The position numbers and the translations under genes are program-made. A model generated the notes under the pieces. The model did no database searches. It was not told the origin of the DNA and was given only the letters and a program-made list of their open reading frames with translations. A DNA stretch of 50,534 bases from assembly GCA_029624765.1 (NCBI GenBank), contig JARSSO010000049.1, positions 1 to 50,534 of the forward strand, given 5' to 3'. Of the stretch, positions 23,805 through 34,534 are shown one piece after another. Within the stretch, counting starts at the first letter, position 1; each line of letters begins with the position of its first letter. The DNA comes from Candidatus Contendibacter sp. GTDB lineage: Bacteria; Pseudomonadota; Gammaproteobacteria; Competibacterales; Competibacteraceae.

Positions 23805-24782
23805 ATGCTGTCGCGCGTCGCTCAGAACATTTATTGGATGACCCGCTACGTCGAGCGGGCCGAGGACACCGCCCGGCTGATCAACGTCAACACCAACCTG
23901 CTGCTGGACCTGCCGCGCACCACCACCTTCGGCTGGCTGCCGCTGATTTTCATCGTGGGCGCCGAGAAGCTGTTCTTCGAAAAGGACCCCCATCGGCTGG
24001 CCGACGAAACCAACGTGGTCAAGTTCCTGATCGGCGACCGCGAAAATCCCGGCTCGATCATCTCCAGCCTGGCCGCCGCCCGCGAAAATCTGCGCACCAC
24101 CCGCGATACCGTGCCGCAGGAAGCCTGGGAGCAGATCAACGGTCTTTACATCTACGCGCGCGATCACCTGCCCAGTCGGCGCGGTCGTTACGAGTTCCTG
24201 CGGCGGGTGATTCACGGCGCGCAGCAAATCGGCGGACTGCTGGCCGGCACCATGACGCGCACCGCCGCCTACGATTTCGTCCGTCTGGGCCATTATCTGG
24301 AACGCGCCGACATGACCACCCGCATCCTGGACGTGCGGTCGGCCAACCTGCTGTCGCACGCCAGCCAGACCCAGACCCAAACCTCAACGCCACCCCAAAT
24401 CGCCGCCCCTGCCACCCAGGAGGAGCAGGATCCATTCGAAAGCATTCAATGGATGAGCGTGTTGAAATCGCTCAGCGCCTATCAGGTGTACCGCCAACAG
24501 GTGCGGGTCCGGGTCAACGGGCCGGATGTGCTGAAATTCCTGTTGCAGGACGAATATTTCCCGCGCGCCGTGGCGTTTTGCCTGCGGCAACTGGACATTT
24601 GCCTGCGCAAACTGCCCCGCAACGAAGCCGCGCTCGCCGCGCTCGCCGCGCTCCGGCAAACGTTGAACGCGGCGGCGGTGCCGGAACTGGCCCGCGAAGG
24701 GTTGCACGACTTCATCGATGGGGTGCAAATCGGCCTGGGCGAATTGCACGGTCAGATCGCCGCCGCCTATTTCGCCCACTGA
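23805..24782 (+). CDS. Alpha-E domain protein (DUF403)
   Basis: 325 aa, starting with an ATG 2 nt after the ATP-grasp stop. It begins MLSRVAQNIYWMTRYVERAE, the standard alpha-E start. It continues with LGHYLERADMTTRILD, ending with the helical segment LHDFIDGVQIGLGELHGQI. All-helical and cytoplasmic, with a short Gln/Thr/Pro-rich insert near residues 188-205. It works with the ATP-grasp and transglutaminase proteins in a predicted peptide-modification pathway; no enzymatic residues are established. Confidence 0.9.
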   Translation: MLSRVAQNIYWMTRYVERAEDTARLINVNTNLLLDLPRTTTFGWLPLIFIVGAEKLFFEKDPHRLADETNVVKFLIGDRENPGSIISSLAAARENLRTTRDTVPQEAWEQINGLYIYARDHLPSRRGRYEFLRRVIHGAQQIGGLLAGTMTRTAAYDFVRLGHYLERADMTTRILDVRSANLLSHASQTQTQTSTPPQIAAPATQEEQDPFESIQWMSVLKSLSAYQVYRQQVRVRVNGPDVLKFLLQDEYFPRAVAFCLRQLDICLRKLPRNEAALAALAALRQTLNAAAVPELAREGLHDFIDGVQIGLGELHGQIAAAYFAH

Positions 24783-24814
24783 ATTGTGGACTCGGACTGC
24801 CCATCGGGATCGCC

Positions 24815-25693
24815 TTGACCTTCGCCGCGACATCTTCCGCCGGTTGGCAGGCCCGCCTGACGCTGGGCTTTCAGCGCCGGAACACCCGCACCGCTCTGGG
24901 GCGATGTTCGCACCAAGGCCCCTTGCAAGTGCAACGGCCGTTTTATCCCGAGGGCGAGAGCGTTTGCCACGTCGCCGTTCTCCACCCACCCGGTGGCGTG
25001 GTCGGCGGCGACGAACTGCGCGTCGATGTCTCGGTCGACGCGGGCGCTCGCGCGCTCGTCACCACGCCGGCGGCCAGCAAGTTCTATCGCAGTGCCGGAC
25101 CCGTCGCCCGCCAAACGCAGGTTTTGACCGTCGCCCCCGGCGCGGCGCTGGAATGGTTGCCACAGGAGAACATTCTCTACAGCGGCGCCCGCGTCCACGC
25201 GCTCACCCGCGTCGAACTGCGAGGCGACGCCGGCTTTCTGGGCTGGGAAATCTTCTGTCTGGGCCGGCCGGCGGCGGGCGAAACGTTCGTGGCCGGCGAG
25301 TATCGGCAGGGTTTCGAGCTTTGGCGTGACGGCGAACCGCTCTATCTCGAACGGGGTCGCTATGCCGGCGGCGACGCCGTCCTGGACGCGCCTTGGGGCT
25401 TGCGGAGCCAACCGGTCGGTGCCACGCTGGTTTGCGCGGGCTCGCCGCCGGACCTGGTCGGCGCCATTCGCTCCGGCTGGGATGCGCCGGAATTCCCCTC
25501 CCGGCCGCTGCCCGATTCGTCGGCGGGCGGTGCGGAACTGGCGACCGTCAGCCAACTGGACGGCGTGCTAATCTGTCGCTATCTGGGACCGTCCACGGCG
25601 CGCGCCCAGCGGTTTTTTACCGTGGCATGGGGCTTGCTCAGACCGGCGTTATTCGGTCGTCCGCCCTGTCCCTCCCGGTTTTGGAATACCTGA
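24815..25693 (+). CDS. ureD: Urease accessory protein UreD
   Basis: About 292 aa. No ATG or GTG is placed well; I use the TTG at 24815, giving [20 protein letters not shown], which fits the family start. UreD signatures are present: [57 protein letters not shown] and [14 protein letters not shown]. UreD binds apo-urease and, with UreF and UreG, guides nickel insertion. It begins 32 nt after the alpha-E gene and heads the ureDABCEF run. The exact start is uncertain. Confidence 0.88.
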   Translation: MTFAATSSAGWQARLTLGFQRRNTRTALGRCSHQGPLQVQRPFYPEGESVCHVAVLHPPGGVVGGDELRVDVSVDAGARALVTTPAASKFYRSAGPVARQTQVLTVAPGAALEWLPQENILYSGARVHALTRVELRGDAGFLGWEIFCLGRPAAGETFVAGEYRQGFELWRDGEPLYLERGRYAGGDAVLDAPWGLRSQPVGATLVCAGSPPDLVGAIRSGWDAPEFPSRPLPDSSAGGAELATVSQLDGVLICRYLGPSTARAQRFFTVAWGLLRPALFGRPPCPSRFWNT

Positions 25694-25710
25694 CCACCGC
25701 GAGAATATCC

Positions 25711-26013
25711 ATGGAGCTAACGCCCCGCGAAAAAGACAAGCTGCTGTTGTTCACCGCCGGCCTGTTGGCGGAACGGCGCAAGGCCAAGGGCCTGAAACTC
25801 AATTATCCCGAAGCCGTCGCCTACCTTTCCTGCGCCTTGCTGGAAGGCGCGCGGGAGGGACGGAGCGTGGCCGAGTTGATGAGCCACGGCCGCACCCTGC
25901 TAAGCCGGGACGACGTGATGGAGGGCATTCCGGAAATGATCCCGGAAGTCCAGATCGAGGCCACCTTCCCGGACGGCACCAAGCTGGTCACCGTGCACCA
26001 CCCGATTCCCTGA
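25711..26013 (+). CDS. ureA: Urease gamma subunit
   Basis: 100 aa, the usual length. [38 protein letters not shown], the [20 protein letters not shown] segment and the ending TVHHPIP are near-invariant UreA features. It assembles with UreB and UreC as the trimeric (abc)3 urease that hydrolyses urea to ammonia and carbamate. It sits 17 nt after ureD and 9 nt before ureB. Confidence 0.97.
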   Translation: MELTPREKDKLLLFTAGLLAERRKAKGLKLNYPEAVAYLSCALLEGAREGRSVAELMSHGRTLLSRDDVMEGIPEMIPEVQIEATFPDGTKLVTVHHPIP

Positions 26014-26022
26014 GGAGCGCCC

Positions 26023-26336
26023 ATGATTCCCGGCGAAATCGTCACCGCCGACGGTGACCTCGAACTCAACGCCGGCCGCCGCGTCGCGCGGTTGACCGTG
26101 GCCAACACCGGCGACCGGCCGATCCAGGTCGGCTCGCATTACCATTTCTTCGAAACCAACCCCGCCCTGCGCTTCGACCGGGCACAAGCGCGCGGTTGCC
26201 GGCTCGACATTCCCGCCGGTACCGCCGTGCGCTTCGAACCCGGCCAGGAACGCGAAGTGGATTTGGTGGAATACGCCGGGGCGCGAGAAGTGTACGGCTT
26301 CCGCGCCGCGATCACGGGACCGCTGGAGAATCCGCC

Positions 26337-26340
<4 letters not shown>
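26023..26340 (+). CDS. ureB: Urease beta subunit
   Basis: 105 aa, full length. [54 protein letters not shown] and [11 protein letters not shown] are characteristic. The gene overlaps the ureC start by 4 nt (ATGA), implying coupled translation of the two structural subunits. Confidence 0.97.
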
Positions 26341-28079
<1,739 letters not shown>

Positions 28080-28087
28080 ATTCGCGC

Positions 28088-28552
28088 ATGGACTCCGGCG
28101 AACAGATTGAACTGCAAATCGTCGAACGCCTGAGCGCCGACTTGCCCGCCCAGGCGACGCTGACCCTGCCGTTCGAGCAGCGCCAGAAGAGCCGGCTGCG
28201 GACGCGGCTGGACAGCGGCGAAGAGGTCGGACTGTTCCTGCCGCGGGGTACGGTTCTGCGTCACGGCGACCGGTTGCGTACCACGGAAGGGCTGGTGGTC
28301 GAGGTGCGCGCCGCCCCGGAAACCGTCTCCACCGCCCACGCCGACGATCCGCTGTTGTTGGCTCGCGCCGCCTACCATCTCGGCAACCGCCACATTGCGC
28401 TGCAACTCGGTCCCGGCTGGTTGCGTTACCAACACGATCACGTGCTGGACGGCATGGTATGGGCGCTGGGGCTGGCGGTGGTTTGCGAGCAGGCCCCGTT
28501 CGAGCCGGAAGCCGGCGCTTACGGCGGTCATCGTCACGGACACGACCATTAA
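28088..28552 (+). CDS. ureE: Urease accessory protein UreE (nickel chaperone)
   Basis: 154 aa from the ATG at 28088. UreE features: [51 protein letters not shown] (metal-binding His in the conserved GNRH) and [12 protein letters not shown] His-rich tail (GGHRHGHDH) would bind additional nickel. It delivers Ni to the urease activation complex. It lies 8 nt after ureC. Confidence 0.93.
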   Translation: MDSGEQIELQIVERLSADLPAQATLTLPFEQRQKSRLRTRLDSGEEVGLFLPRGTVLRHGDRLRTTEGLVVEVRAAPETVSTAHADDPLLLARAAYHLGNRHIALQLGPGWLRYQHDHVLDGMVWALGLAVVCEQAPFEPEAGAYGGHRHGHDH

Positions 28553-28562
28553 TCCCGCCGTT

Positions 28563-29219
28563 TTGCCGCGCCTGTTGCAATTGTGCAGCCCCGCCCTGCC
28601 GGTGGGCGCCTATGCCTACTCGCAGGGCCTGGAAAGCGCGGTGGAGCGAGGCTGGGTCCGCGACGAGGCCAGCGCCGGGGCGTGGATTCTCGGTCTGCTC
28701 AACCACACGGTGCGGCGGCTGGATTTACCGGTATTCGCCCGGCTGTACGCCGCATGGCGGGAAAGTGATCTGGAGGCGGTCCGGCGTTGGAACGGCCGGC
28801 TGCACGCTTCGCGGGAGGCGGCCGAATTGCAGCGGGAAGATCGGCATCTCGGCGCGGCGCTGGCCCGGTTGCTGAGCGATCTTGGCATCGACGAAGCTGG
28901 ACCGTGGCGAGACACGCCGCGCGTCTGTTTCGCTACCCTGTTCAGCCTGGCGGCGGCGCGGTGGGAAATTCCGCTTCAAGAAGCCGCCACCGGCTACGCT
29001 TGGGCGTGGCTCGAAAATCAAGTTACCGCCGCGACGCGCCTGATTCCGCTCGGTCAGACCGCCAGCCAGCGGTTGCTGGTCGCCGCCAACCCGGTGATCG
29101 CAGCGGCGGTAACCGATAGTCTAACCTTGTCGGAAGATGATATTGGAGCCGCCGCACCGGGGCTGGCGCTGGCCGGCGCGCTGCACGAAACGCAGTATTC
29201 GCGGTTGTTTCGGTCGTGA
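28563..29219 (+). CDS. ureF: Urease accessory protein UreF
   Basis: 218 aa if started at the TTG at 28563 (MPRLLQLCSPALPVGAYAYS); no ATG or GTG lies close to the family N-terminus, and an ATT at 28548 is the only other nearby option. UreF signatures include QLCSPALPVGAYAYSQGLE and the late NPVIAAAVTDS. It forms a complex with UreD and urease and gates UreG GTP hydrolysis. In typical operons ureG follows directly; here an R-M cassette intervenes. Confidence 0.9.
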   Translation: MPRLLQLCSPALPVGAYAYSQGLESAVERGWVRDEASAGAWILGLLNHTVRRLDLPVFARLYAAWRESDLEAVRRWNGRLHASREAAELQREDRHLGAALARLLSDLGIDEAGPWRDTPRVCFATLFSLAAARWEIPLQEAATGYAWAWLENQVTAATRLIPLGQTASQRLLVAANPVIAAAVTDSLTLSEDDIGAAAPGLALAGALHETQYSRLFRS

Positions 29220-29247
29220 TCCGGTCCGCTGCTTTAGCCGGAACGGT

Positions 29248-29910
29248 TCAGTCGTCCTCGTCCCCGTCTTCGTCGTTCCGTTCTCGAATGGCGGCTACGG
29301 GTAATCCGGCAAAATGATTTTCAAGCTTGCGCACGACATCCTCGGGCGCGATCCCACCATCGGCCAACTTTTCCGCGAAGAGCCTGCCAGGATGCAACAC
29401 ATCCCATGGTGAACGGTATTGCGTCGCCCGACGATTGCCGGGGTCCTTGTTGCCGAAACCATCGATCACGACATTCCAGATCGGCCGAAAGATTTCGATC
29501 AGCATGTTCTCGCCCAGGGGAATCCAGATATCGTCCACGACCAGACAACGACAATGGAAATCTCCCAGTTCAAGATTCGTGGCCTGCTCGATGGAAGCGG
29601 CGTGCTGTCGGAGCCGATCCCGCAAGGCCGTTCCCTTGCTCACATCGGCGGCGATTCCGCCTTTTCGCCCTCCCTTGGGAATCGCCTTTCCGACATAGAT
29701 GGGCTGGCCAAATTCGCCGTTCCGATTTTGCGCCGCCACGGGCTGGTAGGCTGGAAACGGCCCCGCGTAGTAAATCGCGTAAACCCCGGCTCCCCGGAGT
29801 TCGCCAGTATCGGAGGGCTTGACCACGGCTTGCTCCAGCAATGCTTGAGCGACGCTCTTGCCAAGATTCATCTTGTCCAGCGGATTGTATGGGGATGCGC
29901 CCTGAGTCAC
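29248..29910 (-). CDS. Eco29kI-like GIY-YIG type II restriction endonuclease
   Basis: 220 aa. YNPLDKMNLGKSVAQALLEQ and GVYAIYYAGPFPAYQP, followed by PIYVGKA, match the Eco29kI family, which uses a GIY-YIG nuclease core (the Tyr residues of VYAIYY and IYVGKA, an Arg in LRDRLRQH and a Glu in GENMLIEIFRPIWN). Eco29kI itself cuts CCGCGG; the site here is not proven. The ATG at 29910 overlaps the methyltransferase stop by 4 nt. The acidic C-terminus (NDEDGDEDD) is unusual. Confidence 0.87.
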   Translation of the reverse strand: MTQGASPYNPLDKMNLGKSVAQALLEQAVVKPSDTGELRGAGVYAIYYAGPFPAYQPVAAQNRNGEFGQPIYVGKAIPKGGRKGGIAADVSKGTALRDRLRQHAASIEQATNLELGDFHCRCLVVDDIWIPLGENMLIEIFRPIWNVVIDGFGNKDPGNRRATQYRSPWDVLHPGRLFAEKLADGGIAPEDVVRKLENHFAGLPVAAIRERNDEDGDEDD

Positions 29911-31079
29911 GATGAGTGTTCCAAATGTCTTCTAACATGGGTGGCCAGCAACTCGGCCAAACCGACCGGCACGGCGTTTCCAAGCTGCCGCATCGCTTCC
30001 GTCCACGACCCGTGAAAAACGAAGTTATCGGGAAACATCTGGAGGCGAGCGCTTTCTCGCACGGTCAGATAGCGCACCGAACCATCCGGTCTAAGCAACA
30101 TGTTTTCCCCACCGGGAACACCATGAACGCCTGCCTTGAGCGTCTTCGCCGGTTCGTCGAGCGGGCTGCCGGTATGACCGGGATAGCTGCGCGCCCCTCC
30201 TTGAAAGCGATGGTTTGGATATCTGGCGGCGGCAAGTGGATTCCGTTCCGGATCGGGAAGATCGCATAGGGCGTCCCTGAGCGTGCGCCATGGCGCCAGG
30301 ACTGGCTTTTCCTTTAATTTTTCACTCCGTAGGCGCGCGGGTTCGGACAACTTCCTTCCAGGATTTGGAATTTCATGCCGCGCCCAATAATCGCCGGACT
30401 GGATTTGTTCCCAGATCAAGGCGTCCTTGGAATGCGTTGGCTCGGGAAAGGCCCATTCGATATCCAAATCCGACCGGAATCCCACCAAAAACACTCGTTC
30501 CCGACGCTGCGGAACGCCATAATCGGCGGCATTCAAAACTCTGTTTACCAGCCGATATTGAAGGTCCAGGGAGCCGCCATGGGTATGACGGCGTTCGAGA
30601 CGAGTGAGATGCTCTGGCCAATTCTCGTTTGAGCGCCTTGTAATCTCGGGATAGGTCAATTGCAGGCGGATGTACTCGAAATAACTGGCGAACCCAACCC
30701 GCGTCAATCCCTTGACGTTCTCGAAAAGGAAAGCCCGTGGGCGAATTTCGCGAACCGCGCGCACGGCTTCGGGAAACATGTCACGATAATCGCCATGACC
30801 ACGATGCTTTCCCCCAAGGGAAAAAGGTTGGCAAGGCGGACCGCCAGAGACGAGATCGATGCTGCCCTCGAAAGGCCGAAAATCAAAATTTCTGACATCC
30901 CCTTCAACCAGCGGCCACATGCATACTGGCTCCATGCCGCGAATCTGATTTTCGCGAAGGGTGTCGCAACAATAACGATCTCTTTCGATCACGGCGGCGG
31001 TCTCGAAACCCGAGCGGCTCACCCCCATGCCGAGGCCACCCGCGCCCGCGAAAAGCTCGATGACCTTGATTTTATTCAT
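29907..31079 (-). CDS. DNA (cytosine-5) methyltransferase of the R-M cassette
   Basis: 390 aa from the ATG at 31079. C5-methyltransferase motifs occur in order: I (VIELFAGAGGLGMG), IV with catalytic Cys (GGPPCQPFSLGG), VI (FENVKG), VIII (QRRERVFLVG) and X (RQLGNAVPVGLAE). It should protect the site cut by the downstream endonuclease. It overlaps both neighbours: the Vsr gene ends at 31072 and the endonuclease starts at 29910. This indicates a compact three-gene operon that runs against the urease genes. Confidence 0.94.
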   Translation of the reverse strand: MNKIKVIELFAGAGGLGMGVSRSGFETAAVIERDRYCCDTLRENQIRGMEPVCMWPLVEGDVRNFDFRPFEGSIDLVSGGPPCQPFSLGGKHRGHGDYRDMFPEAVRAVREIRPRAFLFENVKGLTRVGFASYFEYIRLQLTYPEITRRSNENWPEHLTRLERRHTHGGSLDLQYRLVNRVLNAADYGVPQRRERVFLVGFRSDLDIEWAFPEPTHSKDALIWEQIQSGDYWARHEIPNPGRKLSEPARLRSEKLKEKPVLAPWRTLRDALCDLPDPERNPLAAARYPNHRFQGGARSYPGHTGSPLDEPAKTLKAGVHGVPGGENMLLRPDGSVRYLTVRESARLQMFPDNFVFHGSWTEAMRQLGNAVPVGLAELLATHVRRHLEHSS

Positions 31080-31647
31080 CTTCCAAAAAGCTCCTGATTC
31101 TTTGTCGGAGACTGTGGGCATCGCGTAGTTCGCACTCCCACAATACCAGCACCCGCCAGCCGTCCATGGCAAGTTTTTTCTGGTTTTCAAGATCGCGCGC
31201 CCGATTGTTCTCCAGTTTCGGCCGCCAAAAATCAAGGCGGGATTTGGGCAATCTGGCCAGCTTGCAACCAACGTCTGGATGGCGGTGCCAGAAACAGCCA
31301 TGCACGAAGATGACCTTGCGCCGCTTCGAAAAGACCAGATCGGGCTTGCCGGGCAAGTCCGCGCCATGCAGGCGATAACGATAACCCATGCCGTGGACGA
31401 GATGGCGAACCTTCATTTCCGGTCGGGTATCCTTATTGCGAATGCGGCTCATCCGTTCGCTGCGAGCGGCGGGCGTCAGGGTATCGGTTCGAGCGGGAAT
31501 TTCGACCAGGAAACCGGGATCGACCAGATAGCCGGCGACAGTGCCCTCTTCGACCCTTGCTGGACCCAAGGCGCTGATTTTACCGTTGTCCCCATGCTTT
31601 CCCATCACTGGCCACCCTTGCTTCGGCCATCCACGAACATCCACCAT
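31072..31647 (-). CDS. vsr: Vsr very-short-patch-repair endonuclease
   Basis: 191 aa from the ATG at 31647, preceded by CAGG. The core ([20 protein letters not shown], the Asp in [29 protein letters not shown] and [11 protein letters not shown]) is typical Vsr. Vsr nicks at T:G mismatches created when 5-methylcytosine deaminates, and so accompanies C5-methyltransferases. An N-terminal extension of about 55 residues is longer than in classical Vsr; a shorter internal start is possible. It is the first gene of the cassette and is divergent from ureG. Confidence 0.9.
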   Translation of the reverse strand: MVDVRGWPKQGWPVMGKHGDNGKISALGPARVEEGTVAGYLVDPGFLVEIPARTDTLTPAARSERMSRIRNKDTRPEMKVRHLVHGMGYRYRLHGADLPGKPDLVFSKRRKVIFVHGCFWHRHPDVGCKLARLPKSRLDFWRPKLENNRARDLENQKKLAMDGWRVLVLWECELRDAHSLRQRIRSFLEDE

Positions 31648-31757
31648 ATTACCTGTCTGGTGGCGAATGGCGATACGACACGCCAAGACCGAACCAGGTA
31701 CGATTGGCGCGCGTTGCCGCAACGGTCAGGCTTCCTTTTCGAACGAAAGGCTCTCTC

Positions 31758-32366
31758 ATGAACAAATCTCCTCTCCGTGTCGGGGTGGGCGGTCCGGTCG
31801 GTTCCGGCAAGACTGCTTTGGTCGAGGCGTTGTGCAAGGCCATGCGCGACCGCTATCAAATCGCCGTGGTCACCAACGACATTTACACCTACGAAGACGC
31901 TCAGTTCCTCACCCGCGCCCAGGCGTTGGAACCGGAACGGATTGTCGGAGTGGAAACCGGCGGTTGCCCGCATACCGCCATCCGGGAAGATGCTTCGATG
32001 AACCTGGCGGCGGTGGCCCAGTTGTGCGAGCGCTTTTCCGACCTGGACCTGGTGCTGGTCGAGTCCGGCGGCGACAACCTCAGCGCCACCTTCAGCCCGG
32101 AACTGTCGGATTTGACGATCTACGTGATCGACGTAGCCGCCGGCGACAAGATTCCGCGCAAGGGCGGTCCCGGCATCACCCGCTCCGACCTGCTGGTGAT
32201 CAACAAGATCGATTTGGCGCCCCATGTTGGAGCGTCACTGGAGGTCATGGAACGCGACGCGCGCCGAATGCGTGGCGAGCGACCGTTCGCGTTCACCAAC
32301 CTTAAAACCCGGCAGGGACTGGAACAGGTGATTCGATTCATCGTCGAGCGGGGGATGTTACGGTAA
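31758..32366 (+). CDS. ureG: Urease accessory GTPase UreG
   Basis: 202 aa, full length. P-loop GGPVGSGKT (11-19), [15 protein letters not shown], the nickel-binding Cys-Pro-His in [32 protein letters not shown] and [11 protein letters not shown]. UreG dimers carry nickel and couple GTP hydrolysis to metal transfer into UreC. AAGG precedes the ATG. It is stranded 2.5 kb from ureF by the R-M cassette, so it needs its own promoter, presumably in the 110-bp gap shared with vsr. Confidence 0.96.
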   Translation: MNKSPLRVGVGGPVGSGKTALVEALCKAMRDRYQIAVVTNDIYTYEDAQFLTRAQALEPERIVGVETGGCPHTAIREDASMNLAAVAQLCERFSDLDLVLVESGGDNLSATFSPELSDLTIYVIDVAAGDKIPRKGGPGITRSDLLVINKIDLAPHVGASLEVMERDARRMRGERPFAFTNLKTRQGLEQVIRFIVERGMLR

Positions 32367-32553
32367 CGGTGGGCCGCGCAAGTTTCCGGGCGTGAAGGAG
32401 CCGTCTAAAGGTATGATCCGGCGCATCACGCGCCGTTTCGCGCCGTCGGCGGCATCGGAACACCGGCAGGCCGGGGACGCTGAGCAGGCTTGATCCCGGA
32501 ACGGCGAGAGGATGGACCGATACCGACATCACATCACTTCTTGGAGCGGCCAC

Positions 32554-34278
32554 TTGGAACCCCAATCTTTCGTCGAAGCGGCCGTGGTGTTGCTGGTGTT
32601 CACGGCCTTTGCCGTGGCCATCTTTCGCCGTTTTGGCCTGGGTTCGGTGCTGGGCTTGCTGGTGGCGGGCATCCTGATCGGCCCCCATACGCCGGGGTTC
32701 GTCGTGACCCGCGATGTGGAGGCGGTGCGTCACTTTACCGAACTGGGGGTGGTGCTGCTCCTGTTCGTCATCGGCCTGGAGATGCATCCGCGCCGTCTCT
32801 GGTCCCTGCGACGCGCCATGCTGGGTCTGGGCACCCTGCAAATTCTGGTGTCCGGCGGCGCGATCGCCCTCTTCATGCGCCTTTCCGAGCCCGACTGGGG
32901 CATCGACCTCCTCGCCGGCCTGACCCTCGCCCTGTCTTCCACCGCCTTCGTCATGCAGATCCTGCAGGAACGCGGCGAGATCGCCAGTTCCCACGGCCAA
33001 ACTACCTTCGCCATCCTCTTGATGCAGGACCTGGCCGTCGTCCCCTTGCTCGCCCTGGTGCCGATCCTGGGGGATGTGGGTCTCATGGCGAACGAAAGGC
33101 CCATCCTCCAGCAGGTCGTTATCGTCATCGTCGCTCTTGGCCTGGTGGTGGCCTCCGGCTACCACGTGATTCCCCGCGTCCTCGATTTGCTGGTGCGCCA
33201 AAACAATCGGGAAGCCTTCTTTCTGGTCGCTCTGGCCGCCGTCTTCACCGCCGCCTGGGCCATGGAAAAGGCGGGGTTGTCCATGGCGCTGGGAGCCTTT
33301 CTGATGGGGGTCGCCCTTTCCGGTTCGCGTTACAACTTGCAGATTCAGGCCGCCATCGATCCCCATAAGGGCTTGCTCATGAGCCTGTTTTTCGTCGCCG
33401 TGGGCATGTCGGTGGACGTTGGCGCGCTAGCGGCGGCGCCCTGGTTCTTCCTGGGTCAGGTCCTCGCGATCGTGACCATCAAGATCGCGGTCCTGCTGGG
33501 TCTCTGCCTAGCCTTCGGCGAGACCCGCCAGACGGCGACCCGAGTCGCCTTCATTCTCTCCCAGGGCGGCGAGTTCGGCTTCGTGCTGTTTGGCGCGGCC
33601 AAGGCCATGGGCATCCTCGACGACACCACCTTCGTGCTATCCATCGGCATCATCTCCTTCAGCATGTTGATCACTCCCTTGCTGGTCAAAATGGGCGATG
33701 CGCTGGCGGCGCGCATTTCCGCCGCCACGACGTTGGGGGATCGTGGGGTCTTTCGTTTCTCGTTGGAGGGGGCCGAGGCCGACCCGCGGGCCCTGGTAGC
33801 GGGCTATGGCCGCGTGGGTCATGTCGTGGGCACCATCTTGGCCGGCAGTGGAGTACCCTACATCGCCTTCGACCTGAACCCGGCGCGGGTGGACGAATTC
33901 CATCGCCTGGGCCATCCAGTCCATTACGGCGATGTGACCGATGCAGACCTCCTGGTGGCCGCCCGGATCGAGAAAATCGATCTGGTGGTGATGACCCTGG
34001 ACGACCGCGAGGCCGCCCTGCGCTCCATTCGGCTCATCCGCAACCTGACGCCCCGCGCCATCATCGTCGCCAGGGCGCGGGATTTGGTCACCAGCAGCGC
34101 CTTGTTGCAAGCCGGGGCCAACAAGGCCTTTCCCGAGTTGGTGGAAGCCAGTCTGCGGTTGGCCGCCGAAGCCCTGGAGAGCCTGGGCGTGGGGGGCGAG
34201 GAGACCGAGATGCTGGTTCGCGGGGTGCGCCGGACGGATTACGCCCTGGTGCGGGAGAAGGAAGACCAGGAAAGCTAG
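32554..34278 (+). CDS. CPA2-family monovalent cation:proton antiporter with TrkA-N domain (Kef type)
   Basis: I choose the TTG at 32554 (574 aa): GGAG lies 7 nt upstream and it places the first helix at the N-terminus as in relatives. The ATG at 32512 has GAGAGG abutting it with no spacer. Residues about 1-390 hold roughly 12 membrane segments, with GLGSVLGLLVAGILIGPHTP and the CPA2 core stretches LLMQDLAVVPLLAL and LSMALGAFLMGVALSGS. About 410-530 is a Rossmann TrkA-N domain (ALVAGYGRVGHVVG), which usually binds NAD(H) and gates transport. It likely exports K+ (or Na+) in exchange for protons. It may be co-transcribed with ureG, 187 nt upstream, but the functional link is unclear. Confidence 0.9.
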   Translation: MEPQSFVEAAVVLLVFTAFAVAIFRRFGLGSVLGLLVAGILIGPHTPGFVVTRDVEAVRHFTELGVVLLLFVIGLEMHPRRLWSLRRAMLGLGTLQILVSGGAIALFMRLSEPDWGIDLLAGLTLALSSTAFVMQILQERGEIASSHGQTTFAILLMQDLAVVPLLALVPILGDVGLMANERPILQQVVIVIVALGLVVASGYHVIPRVLDLLVRQNNREAFFLVALAAVFTAAWAMEKAGLSMALGAFLMGVALSGSRYNLQIQAAIDPHKGLLMSLFFVAVGMSVDVGALAAAPWFFLGQVLAIVTIKIAVLLGLCLAFGETRQTATRVAFILSQGGEFGFVLFGAAKAMGILDDTTFVLSIGIISFSMLITPLLVKMGDALAARISAATTLGDRGVFRFSLEGAEADPRALVAGYGRVGHVVGTILAGSGVPYIAFDLNPARVDEFHRLGHPVHYGDVTDADLLVAARIEKIDLVVMTLDDREAALRSIRLIRNLTPRAIIVARARDLVTSSALLQAGANKAFPELVEASLRLAAEALESLGVGGEETEMLVRGVRRTDYALVREKEDQES

Positions 34279-34534
34279 CAGCGCCGCCCATGCGATCAGG
34301 CCGCCGTGCGCCGTATTAGTGCCCCACTTCCGGGCATATTCTCAAATTCGCTCTATCTTGCGTCATCGCAATCGAACTCGTGCGCCATCATGAAGCACAA
34401 AGTTCCGCCATTATCGACGCATATTAATTAACTAGTTAATAAATTTAATATTTATTGTTTGGCATATTCCTTGATATGCCGCCCTCCAAGTTCGCATTCC
34501 GGCGAACCGATCGACCACGATATGAGGGCTACGC
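34279..34534 (+). promoter_or_regulatory. AT-rich control region upstream of urtA with candidate sigma-54 promoter
   Basis: No gene. At 34460-34475 the string TGGCATATTCCTTGAT matches the sigma-54 -24/-12 pattern (TGGCA, six bases, TTG, with the C after TTG replaced by A). It lies about 60 nt before the urtA ATG. The same bases form an inverted repeat, GGCATAT/ATATGCC (34461-34467, 34474-34480). A 14-bp palindrome, ATTAACTAGTTAAT, lies at 34427-34440 in a very AT-rich stretch, possibly a regulator or IHF site. A nitrogen-controlled sigma-54 promoter would suit a urea transporter. I found no clear NtrC site. Confidence 0.6.

Noticed and set aside
34370..34410. GTGC...GCAC inverted repeat (GTGCGCC...GAAGCAC) as an NtrC site
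   Set aside because: The arms are in the opposite sense to the NtrC consensus (GCAC...GTGC), so it does not support NtrC binding.
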